A stretch of DNA of 6,824 nt from an uncultured Flavobacteriaceae bacterium (GCA_938074515.1 CALJFV010000108.1:1-6824); one strand, 5' to 3'. Shown: positions 1 to 6,683, counted from the first letter of the stretch. The notes: generated by a model from the letters alone, not told the origin. Numbers and translations: made by a program.

Positions 1-482
1 TACTTTTTGTTTTATCCTTTCTTGTTTTTGCCAGTTGTGAGACTGCTGAATTTGTGGATGCCCCGAACACTAACGAACTTTCTTTGGTAAGTGACACAAC
101 CGAAAACCGTGTTGATGATGACCCAATCGAAAGTCGTTTTACATTTACCGCCTACATCAACGGTTCATACTTCAGAGCTGAGAGTTTTGAGTCCATCCAA
201 ACAGGTGATCAATTGATATTCGAAGGGGAGAAATCAGGGAACTCTATTGTTCTTCAGTTTCCCGCCGACATTATCAATGGTGATTATACCGTAGGCGCCT
301 CTATCGGATTATATGATAGCTTTTCGGCTGCTCTTACAGTAAATGGTCAAACACAGCAAATCAATTTAGGTTCATTAACCGTATTAAGTCACACTGCTGA
401 TACGGGTAATATCGTTGGAAACTTCGATTTTCAGACTGCTGATTTCGAGGTGAGCCGCGGTGTCTTCAAATTGTACTATTAA
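1..482 (+). CDS. Secreted lipoprotein with one DUF6252-like domain, 5' end outside the window
   Basis: The reading frame is open from base 3 to the TAA at 480-482, so the true start lies upstream of the window. The first visible residues, LFVLSFLVFASC, are the end of a lipoprotein signal peptide. The lipobox cysteine is codon 36-38, so the GTG at 54 is not a start: it lies after the cleavage site. After the cysteine comes an acidic, polar tether of about 35 residues containing DDDP. A beta-rich domain follows, with the motifs FTFTAYING, LIFEGEKSG, NGDYT, GSLTVLSH, GNFDFQ and SRGVF near the C-terminus. This pattern recalls the Bacteroidota DUF6252-type domain, recognised from memory and not searched. 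The last 37 residues match the C-terminal copy in the next lipoprotein gene at 16 positions by hand count. The protein is expected in the outer membrane or periplasm; its function is unknown. A terminator follows the stop codon, so transcription probably ends before the next gene. Confidence 0.82.
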   Translation, partial: LFVLSFLVFASCETAEFVDAPNTNELSLVSDTTENRVDDDPIESRFTFTAYINGSYFRAESFESIQTGDQLIFEGEKSGNSIVLQFPADIINGDYTVGASIGLYDSFSAALTVNGQTQQINLGSLTVLSHTADTGNIVGNFDFQTADFEVSRGVFKLYY

Positions 483-534
483 TCTCGTACATGGTTTATT
501 AAGAGATCATTTAGATCTAGCCCCAATTAATCTT

Positions 535-570
535 AAAAAAAGTCTGGTCAAATTGGCCGGGCTTTTTTTT
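535..570 (+). terminator. Intrinsic terminator after the first lipoprotein gene
   Basis: The arms are 535-549 and 555-569 with a five-base loop (550-554). Seven A-T pairs at the base are followed by a G-C rich upper stem with a few G-T wobbles, and the right arm runs into eight T residues. The A-tract on the left makes it potentially bidirectional. It lies about 50 bases after the lipoprotein stop codon. A small perfect dyad (AGATC/GATCT, 504-518) lies between the stop and the terminator and has no assigned role. Confidence 0.85.
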
Positions 571-631
571 GAAATATACAAAGTACTTAATGTTACTCTC
601 GTTATTTATAAGTGTTTTTTAGTCTAAAAAC

Positions 632-761
632 ATCGATAAAATGCATTCAATTTCGTTGAAATACACAAAAATTCATTGAGAAACACCCTCAAATGTTAAA
701 AAATGATGTATTTCATCGAATAAATGTGTATTTAATCGGTATAATTGAGTTTTTATTCGGA
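632..761. repeat. Array of degenerate 15-base elements in mirrored orientation (candidate regulator-binding region)
   Basis: This stretch has no gene but shows regular structure. Elements close to TTCGWTGAAATACAC occur in forward orientation at 632-646, 652-666 and 672-686, exactly 20 bases apart. They occur in reverse orientation at 706-720, 726-740 and 747-761, 20 and 21 bases apart. Hand-counted matches to the consensus run from about 10 to 15 of 15; the outermost copies are weakest. The best pair is 652-665 against 707-720, complementary at 13 of 14 bases. The array is nearly symmetric about 696, and spacers within each half are 5-6 bases of mostly A/T. It lies directly upstream of the second lipoprotein gene, so binding of a transcription regulator to helically phased sites is a reasonable inference. 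The region is AT-rich, which inflates chance similarity. The rest of 571-852 shows nothing I can name beyond a possible -7 element at 760-767. Confidence 0.55.
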
Positions 762-767
762 ATTTTG
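760..767 (+). promoter_or_regulatory. Weak candidate -7 element for the second lipoprotein gene
   Basis: GAATTTTG differs at one position from the Bacteroidota -7 consensus TAnnTTTG and lies directly at the end of the repeat array. Transcription would begin near 774, giving a leader of about 80 bases to the preferred start at 853. No TTG-type -33 element is found at a suitable distance, which would fit a promoter that depends on an activator. No better match to the consensus was found between 571 and 852. Confidence 0.25.
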
Positions 768-852
768 AATCGTAGATGAAATGAAAACAAAATCTACGGC
801 TAAAAAAATGACAAACACGGTTCAAAATACAACCCAGAAAACCTCAGAAATC

Positions 853-1647
853 ATGAAACGTTTCTTCCTATTATTCGCCCTAGCTTTAGCTACATTGACC
901 AGTTGTGAAAATGTACAGGACAATCAAACCTCAGTTCAAGCTACTGTAGATAACACTGCTTTTAATGCTTTGTACGCCACAAGTGATATTAATGAGGATG
1001 GTAGCATCGACATTCAGACTTCATCTGATAGCCGAGTTATTACCATCCACCTAGGTAATACGTCTGCCGATCGTTTCCAACTAGGAGGAGCTTCTGGACA
1101 CTACGCTACTTTTACTGATGTTCATGGTAATGTTTACACTACTGAGGGTACAGGAAGTGGTGTGGTGGAAATCACTGACCGTTGCGTTCCTTGTGGAACC
1201 ATTAATGGTCGTTTTAACTTTACAGCCGTTTTGCCTGGGATTGATACTGTTGAGGTAAGTAACGGAATGTTTGTTGATATCGTTGTAGGAGGTCCTGAAG
1301 CTGAGGGGGACGACCGCAACAAATTCGAAGCTCAAATTGATACTGCTAGCTTCAACCCTGTAGTAGTAAATACTGTAAATACTGGTAACTTCCTACTTAT
1401 CGAAGGTCAAAAGGGAAGTACTTCATTAATCGTAAGAATTCCAATTACGGTGCAACAAGGTGATTATAACTTGGTCTCTGGTGGATTTAACGCCACAATG
1501 GTAGACGGCTTAATCACTCAAGATGCCAATAGCGGTTCAATGACAATTTTGAGCCATAACAGTGACTTAAAAACAATGAAAGGAACCTTCAATTTTCAAG
1601 TTGGTTCAACAGTAATAAGCCAGGGGGTATTTGACGTGAAGTATTGA
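853..1647 (+). CDS. Secreted lipoprotein with two tandem DUF6252-like domains
   Basis: The preferred start is the ATG at 853, giving 264 residues. It begins with a standard lipoprotein signal, MKRFFLLFALALATLTSC, with the lipobox cysteine at residue 18. An in-frame ATG at 781 would add 24 polar residues ahead of the signal, which is atypical, so 781-852 is more likely leader. The mature protein has two copies of one beta-rich domain. Copy A (about 23-145) ends with the motifs NGRFNFTA and VSNGMFVDI. Copy B (about 157-264) has LIEGQKGS, QGDYN, GSMTILSH, GTFNFQ and SQGVFDVKY. An acidic linker rich in G, E and D (146-156) joins them. Copy B is closer to the upstream lipoprotein than to copy A. 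Copy A alone carries a CVPC motif (Cys111 and Cys114). Outer-membrane or periplasmic location follows from the signal. The function is unknown; DUF6252 membership is from memory and should be treated as likely, not proven. Confidence 0.85.
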   Translation: MKRFFLLFALALATLTSCENVQDNQTSVQATVDNTAFNALYATSDINEDGSIDIQTSSDSRVITIHLGNTSADRFQLGGASGHYATFTDVHGNVYTTEGTGSGVVEITDRCVPCGTINGRFNFTAVLPGIDTVEVSNGMFVDIVVGGPEAEGDDRNKFEAQIDTASFNPVVVNTVNTGNFLLIEGQKGSTSLIVRIPITVQQGDYNLVSGGFNATMVDGLITQDANSGSMTILSHNSDLKTMKGTFNFQVGSTVISQGVFDVKY

Positions 1648-1666
1648 TATGATTAGTTAAAGATTC

Positions 1667-1730
1667 GCCCCAAATTTAAATTGCCCCAAATTTAGATGAA
1701 CCCCGAACTTTAAATGCCCCAAATTGAAAA
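1667..1730. repeat. Fourfold 16-17 base tandem repeat in the 3' untranslated region
   Basis: Four units start at 1667, 1683, 1700 and 1716, spaced 16, 17 and 16 bases. Each begins with GCCCCAAA or a close variant (the third is ACCCCGAA) followed by an A/T-rich tail such as TTTAAATT. The array begins 19 bases after the lipoprotein stop codon, and its fourth unit runs into the left arm of the terminator at 1727-1760, so it should be part of the 3' end of the mRNA. The units have diverged, so it is not a freshly expanded repeat. No function is assigned. Confidence 0.75.
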
Positions 1731-1760
1731 TTCCGAGCCTAGTGCTCGGAATTTTTTTTT
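1727..1760 (+). terminator. Strong intrinsic terminator after the second lipoprotein gene
   Basis: There is a perfect 12-base-pair stem, AAAATTCCGAGC (1727-1738) with its exact complement at 1744-1755, a five-base loop CTAGT, and a run of nine T residues (1752-1760). This is a textbook rho-independent terminator separating the lipoprotein unit from dnaE. The A-tract at its base means it could also act on leftward transcripts, although no leftward gene is seen nearby. Confidence 0.92.
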
Positions 1761-1817
1761 GTGGACAATTGAGGCCCAATGTTTAAAACTTTATGAGGAA
1801 AGGGGGTTTTGAATCCT

Positions 1818-1825
1818 TAATTTTG
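1818..1825 (+). promoter_or_regulatory. Candidate -7 element of the dnaE promoter
   Basis: TAATTTTG is a full match to the Bacteroidota -7 consensus TAnnTTTG. It lies 30 bases before the dnaE start codon, so transcription would begin near 1832 with a short leader of a little over 20 bases. A good -33 TTTG is not present; TTATG at 1791-1795 is the nearest weak candidate. There is no Shine-Dalgarno sequence before the ATG, as is common in this phylum. Confidence 0.5.
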
Positions 1826-1854
1826 AGGCTACTTAATTCGACTAGCACAGGCTC

Positions 1855-4800
1855 ATGTTTATAATTTTTGATACCGAAACCACAGGTTTGCCCAAGCGCT
1901 TTAATGCGCCGGTAAGCGATGTTGACAATTGGCCTCGTTGTGTACAAATTGCCTGGCAACTGCACGACTCAGACGGGGCACTTATTCGGCGTCAAGATTA
2001 TCTAGTAAAGCCTGAAGGGTTTGACATTCCTTTTGATAGTGAAAAAATTCACGGCATTTCCACTGAATTAGCTCTTCAAGACGGGGTAGAAATTGACCTG
2101 GTCTTGGATAAATTTGGCGAGGATTTGGCGAAGGCTAAATTTGTCGTGGGCCAGAATATTGGCTTTGATCTCAACATAGTAGGTTGTGAGTTTTTTCGTT
2201 TGGGTCGAACAGATGTATTTGAGCCTTATGAAATTTTAGATACCTGCACCGAGGCTACTGCAGAGCTATGTCAAATACCCGGTGGACGCGGAGGCCGTTA
2301 TAAATTACCGACCCTAACCGAGCTACATAGTTTTTTATTCCAAAGTGATTTTGATCAGGCCCACAACGCTACAGCGGATGTGGTGGCTACGGCCCGTTGT
2401 TTCTTTGAACTAGTCAGAAGGGGCTATTTTAAACAGGAGTTGACTCTAGTATCGCCAAATTTCTTTAATGAGTTTTTGGCGGTAAACCAAGACGTTATTG
2501 CCCCCGTTGAATTTGAACATCAAAATTTAAAGAAGGCTTCTAAGGACCTGAGAAAAAAGACTCAGCAACCAGGGGTGACCCCCGTTCAATCTGAGCCTGC
2601 TGCCGATACTGGACTGATGGACGGTTGGTCCTTTATCCACTGTCATGCGCATTCACAATTTTCTATACTGCAGTCTACGGCTTCAACTCAAGACTTAATT
2701 GCGGCCGCGGTCAAAGATAAAATGCCCGGAATCGCCCTTACGGATATGGGTAATATGATGGGGGCTTTTCACTTTTTACAGCAAATCGATCAGCACAATA
2801 AATCATTAACCCCAGGGGATGAGCGGCAGCCCTTAAAAGGGATTGTGGGCTGTGAACTCAATGTCTGTGAAGATCACACTAACAAAAACCACAAAGACAA
2901 CGGTTACCAAATTGTCTTTCTGGCTAAGAATAAAACGGGCTACCACAATCTCTCCAAGCTTTCATCTCTGGCATACACTGATGGGTTTTACTACGTGCCC
3001 CGGGTAGATCGTCAGTTAGTTGAGCAGTACAAAGAGGGGCTAATCGTGCTTACGGGAAATTTATACGGCGAGGTGCCCTCTAAGATTCTCAATGTGGGTA
3101 CCAACCAGGCAGAAGAGGCTTTGGTTTGGTGGAAAGAGCAATTTGGCCCTGATTTATATGTAGAAATCATGCGTCATGGGCAAGAGGATGAGGACCGCGT
3201 TAACCAGGTACTGATTGAACTCGCCCAAAAGTATGAGATCAAGCTTGTAGCCTCGAACAACCTGTTTTACATTGATAAAGAGGACGCCAATGCCCATGAC
3301 ATATTACTTTGTGTAAAAGACGGAGAAAAGCAGTCTACACCGATAGGTCGTGGTCGCGGTATGCGCTATGGCCTGCCCAACCAAGAATATTATTTTAAAA
3401 GTACCCAGGCCATGAAGGCCTTATTTCAAGATTTACCTCAGGCCATTGCTTCGACTAAGGAGATCTTCGATAAAATAGAATCATTTAGTTTATTTAGGGA
3501 TGTACTCCTGCCCAAATTTGATATTCCTGAAGCTTTCATTGACCCTGAGGACCAAAGCGATGGGGGCAAACGTGGGGAAAACGCCTATTTAAAGCATTTG
3601 ACCTTACAAGGGGCCCAGCGTCGTTACCCTGAGATCACCCCTGAGATACAGGAGCGTTTGGCATTTGAACTGAGCGTTATTGAAAACACAGGCTACCCAG
3701 GATACTTCTTAATTGTTCAGGATTTTATCGCTGAGGCCCGAAAAATGGGGGTTTCAGTAGGGCCGGGCCGAGGTTCTGCCGCAGGAAGCGCTGTGGCTTA
3801 TTGTTTGGGCATCACCAATATTGATCCGATTCGCTACGACTTACTTTTTGAGCGTTTTTTGAATCCAGATCGAATTAGTCTTCCGGATATTGATATTGAT
3901 TTTGATGACGAAGGGCGCTCCAAGGTCATGGATTATGTGATCCAAAAATATGGCGCTAATCAGGTGGCCCAAATCATCACTTACGGGACTATGGCAGCCA
4001 AGAGCTCCATTAGAGATACGGCTCGAGTGCTGGATTTACCCCTGCATGAGGCTGATCGCATCGCCAAGCTCATTCCCAATATGACTAAGCTCAAAAAGAT
4101 ATTTGCTGCCTCAGAGCAAGAATGGCGATCGACCTTTCGTTCTGATGAATTGTCCAAGGTGTCTGAGCTGGTGAGTTTGGCTCAGAGTTCGGCCTTAGAG
4201 GGCAAGACCATTCAGCAGGCCAGGGTGCTTGAGGGTTCGGTACGTAACACGGGCATTCATGCCTGTGGTGTGATCATCACTCCAGATGATATCACAAATT
4301 TTGTACCCATAGCTACAGCTAAAGACTCAGAACTTTACGTCACACAATTTGACAATGCCGTGGTGGAAAGCGCGGGGCTTTTGAAAATGGATTTCTTAGG
4401 GCTTAAGACGCTAACTTTGATTAAAGACACCGTGGCTTTGGTTGAAGAAAAATACAAAATCACCCTAGTTCCCGATGATTTTCCCATAGATGACCCCAAG
4501 ACCTATGAACTTTTTCAGAACGGGGAGACTGTGGGGATTTTTCAGTATGAATCTGTGGGCATGCAAAAGCACTTAAAGGATCTTAAGCCCACGGTTTTTG
4601 CCGATTTGATTGCGATGAACGCCCTGTACCGTCCAGGTCCTATGGAATATATTCCCTCTTTTGTGCGCCGTAAGCACGGTCAAGAGCAGATTACCTATGA
4701 TTTGCCTGAAATGGAGGAATACCTCAACGAGACTTATGGGATTACGGTTTATCAAGAGCAGGTTATGTTATTGTCGCAAAAGTTGGGCGGATTTACCAAG

Positions 4801-6201
4801 GGTGAGGCCGATGTACTGCGCAAGGCTATGGGTAAAAAGCAAAAGGCCGTTTTGGATAAGATGAAGCCCAAGTTTATCCAGCAGGCCGAAGCTAAAAATC
4901 ACCCGGCTGAGGTTCTGGAGAAAATTTGGAAAGACTGGGAAGCCTTTGCGAGTTATGCTTTCAACAAAAGTCACTCCACATGTTACGCCTGGATTGCCTA
5001 TCAAACGGCCTATCTCAAGGCGCATTATCCAGCCGAATATATGGCTGCAGTGCTCAGTAATAATATGAGTGATATCAAACAAGTGACCTTTTTTATGGAA
5101 GAGTGTCGGCGTATGGGGCTGGAAGTCTTGGGTCCTGATGTCAATGAATCAGCCTATAAGTTTACCGTAAATGATCAAAGGGCAATCCGATTTGGTATGG
5201 GCGCCATAAAGGGCGTGGGTTCTGGTGCTGTGGAGACCATCGTGGCCAACCGAGATGAAGGGCCATACAAAAGTATTTTTGACCTGGCCAAGCGTATAGA
5301 TTTGCGCGCCGCCAATAAGAAGGCCTTCGAGAATTTAATTTTGGCCGGTGGGTTTGATGGATTTGACACCCATCGGGCGCAATATATGCACGATGACGGT
5401 GATGGCGTATGCTTTTATGAAAAGGTGCTGAGATATGCCGCCCGTTACCAGGAGTCTATGAATTCTGCCCAGGTGAGTTTATTTGGTGGGGGCAGTGATG
5501 TACAGATTCCTGAACCTGAAGTCCCCCCTTGCGAACCTTGGGGGTCCATGAAGAAACTCAAACAAGAAAAAGAAGTGGTGGGCATCTATATCTCTGGGCA
5601 TCCTTTGGATGAGTTTAGGGTTGAGATGAACGAATTTACCAGCATCAAAGTGGCTGATTGTAATAACCTAGAGGCTCTGGTCAATAAGGAGATTATTTTT
5701 GCTGGGGTTTTGAGCTCTGTAGAACACCGAGAAAGCCGCCAAGGTAAGGGCTGGGGCTTATTTACCCTTGAGGATTATGACGATAGTTTTGAATTTCGAA
5801 TCTTTGGTGAGGAGTATTTAAAATTCAGACACTTTTTGAGTGTCAATGCATTCTTGCACATTCGGGCCTTTGTCAAAGAAGGATGGGTCAATCGAGATAC
5901 GGGTCAGCAAGGAGCCCCTAGACTACAGTTTAATCAATTTCAGCTGTTGCACGACGTACTAGACAATATGACGAAGCGCATTACTTTTCAGGCCCCTATT
6001 TCGGGAATCAATCAAGATTATATCAATACTCTAGTCGATTTGACCAAGCGTTTTAAGGGTAAAAAGAGTGTTCATTTAGCGGTATACGATCAAGCTAAGA
6101 ATTTGCACTTGACTATGCCTAGTCGCACGGCTAAGATTGACATCAATCGTGAATTAATCAAAACCCTTGCTCAGAAGCGCTTGTTGTACAAGTTGAATTA
6201 A
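1855..6201 (+). CDS. dnaE: DNA polymerase III subunit alpha with fused N-terminal DEDDh exonuclease
   Basis: This is the replicative DNA polymerase, 1448 residues against about 1160 in E. coli; the excess is a proofreading domain. The start is fixed by an in-frame TAG at 1843-1845. Residues 1-193 are a DnaQ-like exonuclease: DTETTG (Asp6, Glu8), NIGFD (Asp105) and HNATAD (His170, Asp175) supply the full DEDDh set. A linker (about 194-257) with a basic patch leads to the PHP domain (258 to about 490), which keeps HAH (264-266) and GCE (Glu334) but lacks most other metal ligands. The C-family catalytic core follows, with GPGRGSAAGS (636-645), PDIDIDF (Asp678, Asp680), KMDFLG (Asp846), FQYES (896-900), YRPGP (925-929) and FNKSHS (1036-1041). 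A helix-hairpin-helix segment lies near 1118-1130. A clamp-binding pentapeptide QVSLF is at 1206-1210. An OB fold (about 1278-1360) and a C-terminal region of about 80 residues, probably the tau-contacting part, end the protein. It is expected to act at the replication fork with the sliding clamp and clamp loader. No terminator is visible after it. Confidence 0.97.
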   Translation: MFIIFDTETTGLPKRFNAPVSDVDNWPRCVQIAWQLHDSDGALIRRQDYLVKPEGFDIPFDSEKIHGISTELALQDGVEIDLVLDKFGEDLAKAKFVVGQNIGFDLNIVGCEFFRLGRTDVFEPYEILDTCTEATAELCQIPGGRGGRYKLPTLTELHSFLFQSDFDQAHNATADVVATARCFFELVRRGYFKQELTLVSPNFFNEFLAVNQDVIAPVEFEHQNLKKASKDLRKKTQQPGVTPVQSEPAADTGLMDGWSFIHCHAHSQFSILQSTASTQDLIAAAVKDKMPGIALTDMGNMMGAFHFLQQIDQHNKSLTPGDERQPLKGIVGCELNVCEDHTNKNHKDNGYQIVFLAKNKTGYHNLSKLSSLAYTDGFYYVPRVDRQLVEQYKEGLIVLTGNLYGEVPSKILNVGTNQAEEALVWWKEQFGPDLYVEIMRHGQEDEDRVNQVLIELAQKYEIKLVASNNLFYIDKEDANAHDILLCVKDGEKQSTPIGRGRGMRYGLPNQEYYFKSTQAMKALFQDLPQAIASTKEIFDKIESFSLFRDVLLPKFDIPEAFIDPEDQSDGGKRGENAYLKHLTLQGAQRRYPEITPEIQERLAFELSVIENTGYPGYFLIVQDFIAEARKMGVSVGPGRGSAAGSAVAYCLGITNIDPIRYDLLFERFLNPDRISLPDIDIDFDDEGRSKVMDYVIQKYGANQVAQIITYGTMAAKSSIRDTARVLDLPLHEADRIAKLIPNMTKLKKIFAASEQEWRSTFRSDELSKVSELVSLAQSSALEGKTIQQARVLEGSVRNTGIHACGVIITPDDITNFVPIATAKDSELYVTQFDNAVVESAGLLKMDFLGLKTLTLIKDTVALVEEKYKITLVPDDFPIDDPKTYELFQNGETVGIFQYESVGMQKHLKDLKPTVFADLIAMNALYRPGPMEYIPSFVRRKHGQEQITYDLPEMEEYLNETYGITVYQEQVMLLSQKLGGFTKGEADVLRKAMGKKQKAVLDKMKPKFIQQAEAKNHPAEVLEKIWKDWEAFASYAFNKSHSTCYAWIAYQTAYLKAHYPAEYMAAVLSNNMSDIKQVTFFMEECRRMGLEVLGPDVNESAYKFTVNDQRAIRFGMGAIKGVGSGAVETIVANRDEGPYKSIFDLAKRIDLRAANKKAFENLILAGGFDGFDTHRAQYMHDDGDGVCFYEKVLRYAARYQESMNSAQVSLFGGGSDVQIPEPEVPPCEPWGSMKKLKQEKEVVGIYISGHPLDEFRVEMNEFTSIKVADCNNLEALVNKEIIFAGVLSSVEHRESRQGKGWGLFTLEDYDDSFEFRIFGEEYLKFRHFLSVNAFLHIRAFVKEGWVNRDTGQQGAPRLQFNQFQLLHDVLDNMTKRITFQAPISGINQDYINTLVDLTKRFKGKKSVHLAVYDQAKNLHLTMPSRTAKIDINRELIKTLAQKRLLYKLN

Positions 6202-6307
6202 TGCCGATCAAAGCCCAGTTCAAAAGGTATTTAAAGCGCATCACTAAGGCTAATGCATGAATCGAGTAAAGTGATACCTCAAAATCAAATAAATAGGCTA
6301 AAAAAAT

Positions 6308-6315
6308 TAACTTTG
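6308..6315 (+). promoter_or_regulatory. Candidate -7 element of the trxA promoter
   Basis: TAACTTTG is a full match to the Bacteroidota -7 consensus TAnnTTTG, 50 bases before the trxA start codon. Transcription would begin near 6322, leaving an A/T-rich leader of about 45 bases without a Shine-Dalgarno sequence. No TTG is present 17-23 bases upstream to act as -33 element, so the call rests on the -7 match and its position. Together with the 164-base gap after dnaE it suggests trxA can be transcribed on its own. Confidence 0.5.
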
Positions 6316-6365
6316 TAACGCAAATTAGCAATAACATTATTCCGATAATTAAATAATTATAGTCG

Positions 6366-6683
6366 ATGGCTTTAGAAATTACCGACGCGTCTTTTGAAGA
6401 GACCGTATTAAAAAGTGACAAACCAGTAATGGTTGATTTTTGGGCAGCATGGTGCGGGCCCTGTAGAATGGTAGGACCAATCATTGAAGACCTCAGTGCA
6501 GAATACGAAGGAAAAGCTGTAGTGGGCAAAGTTGATGTAGATGCAAATCAAGAGTTTGCAGCCAAGTACGGGGTACGCAATATTCCTACAGTTCTTGTTT
6601 TTAAGGATGGAGAAGTTGTGGGTCGTCAAGTAGGTGTAGCGCCAAAGAACGTATATGCTGAGGCTTTAGACGCTTTACTATAA
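6366..6683 (+). CDS. trxA: Thioredoxin
   Basis: This is a cytoplasmic thiol-disulfide oxidoreductase of 105 residues, the usual length of a bacterial thioredoxin, with no signal peptide. The redox-active pair lies in WCGPC (Cys30 and Cys33) after VDFWAAW. The buried acid expected before the active site is Asp24, and the conserved lysine near it is Lys55. The cis-proline is Pro74 in the motif NIPTV, and the glycine-containing strand GRQVGVAP follows. These features leave little doubt about the family. Such proteins reduce disulfides in enzymes such as ribonucleotide reductase and peroxiredoxins and are recharged by thioredoxin reductase; neither partner is encoded here. The gene follows dnaE by 164 bases with a promoter-like element between them, and a terminator closes it. 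From memory the dnaE-trxA order is common in flavobacterial genomes, so adjacency does not by itself show joint function. Confidence 0.96.
   Translation: MALEITDASFEETVLKSDKPVMVDFWAAWCGPCRMVGPIIEDLSAEYEGKAVVGKVDVDANQEFAAKYGVRNIPTVLVFKDGEVVGRQVGVAPKNVYAEALDALL

Noticed and set aside
54..56. GTG as start codon of the first lipoprotein
   Set aside because: The frame is open upstream to the window edge and encodes a signal peptide with its lipobox cysteine before this codon.
692..706. A further forward copy of the 15-base element at the centre of the array
   Set aside because: Only about 7 of 15 positions match, no better than expected in such AT-rich sequence.
632..761. Interpreting the repeat array as a CRISPR array
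   Set aside because: The elements are short, degenerate and in both orientations, with 5-6-base gaps that cannot be spacers; no cas genes are present.
1081..1335. Open frames on the minus strand inside the second lipoprotein gene
   Set aside because: They lie wholly within a gene with clear signal peptide and domain pattern, show no recognisable motifs, and lack promoters.
4573..5369. Several open frames on both strands within dnaE
   Set aside because: They overlap the conserved polymerase core and helix-hairpin-helix segment; their translations show low-information composition and no family pattern.
6225..6279. Inverted repeat AGGTAT/ATACCT in the dnaE-trxA gap as a terminator or riboswitch
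   Set aside because: The arms are only six bases, 43 bases apart, with no supporting stem between them and no T-run.
6158..6529. Minus-strand frame spanning the dnaE-trxA gap, with a hydrophobic stretch
   Set aside because: The hydrophobic run comes from AT-rich intergenic sequence read backwards, and the frame overlaps the ends of two certain genes; no start signal supports it.
6366..6683. Thioredoxin as a processivity partner of the adjacent polymerase, as in phage T7
   Set aside because: T7 polymerase is a family A enzyme with a dedicated thioredoxin-binding loop; DnaE here has its own clamp-binding motif (QVSLF), so adjacency is better explained by conserved gene order.
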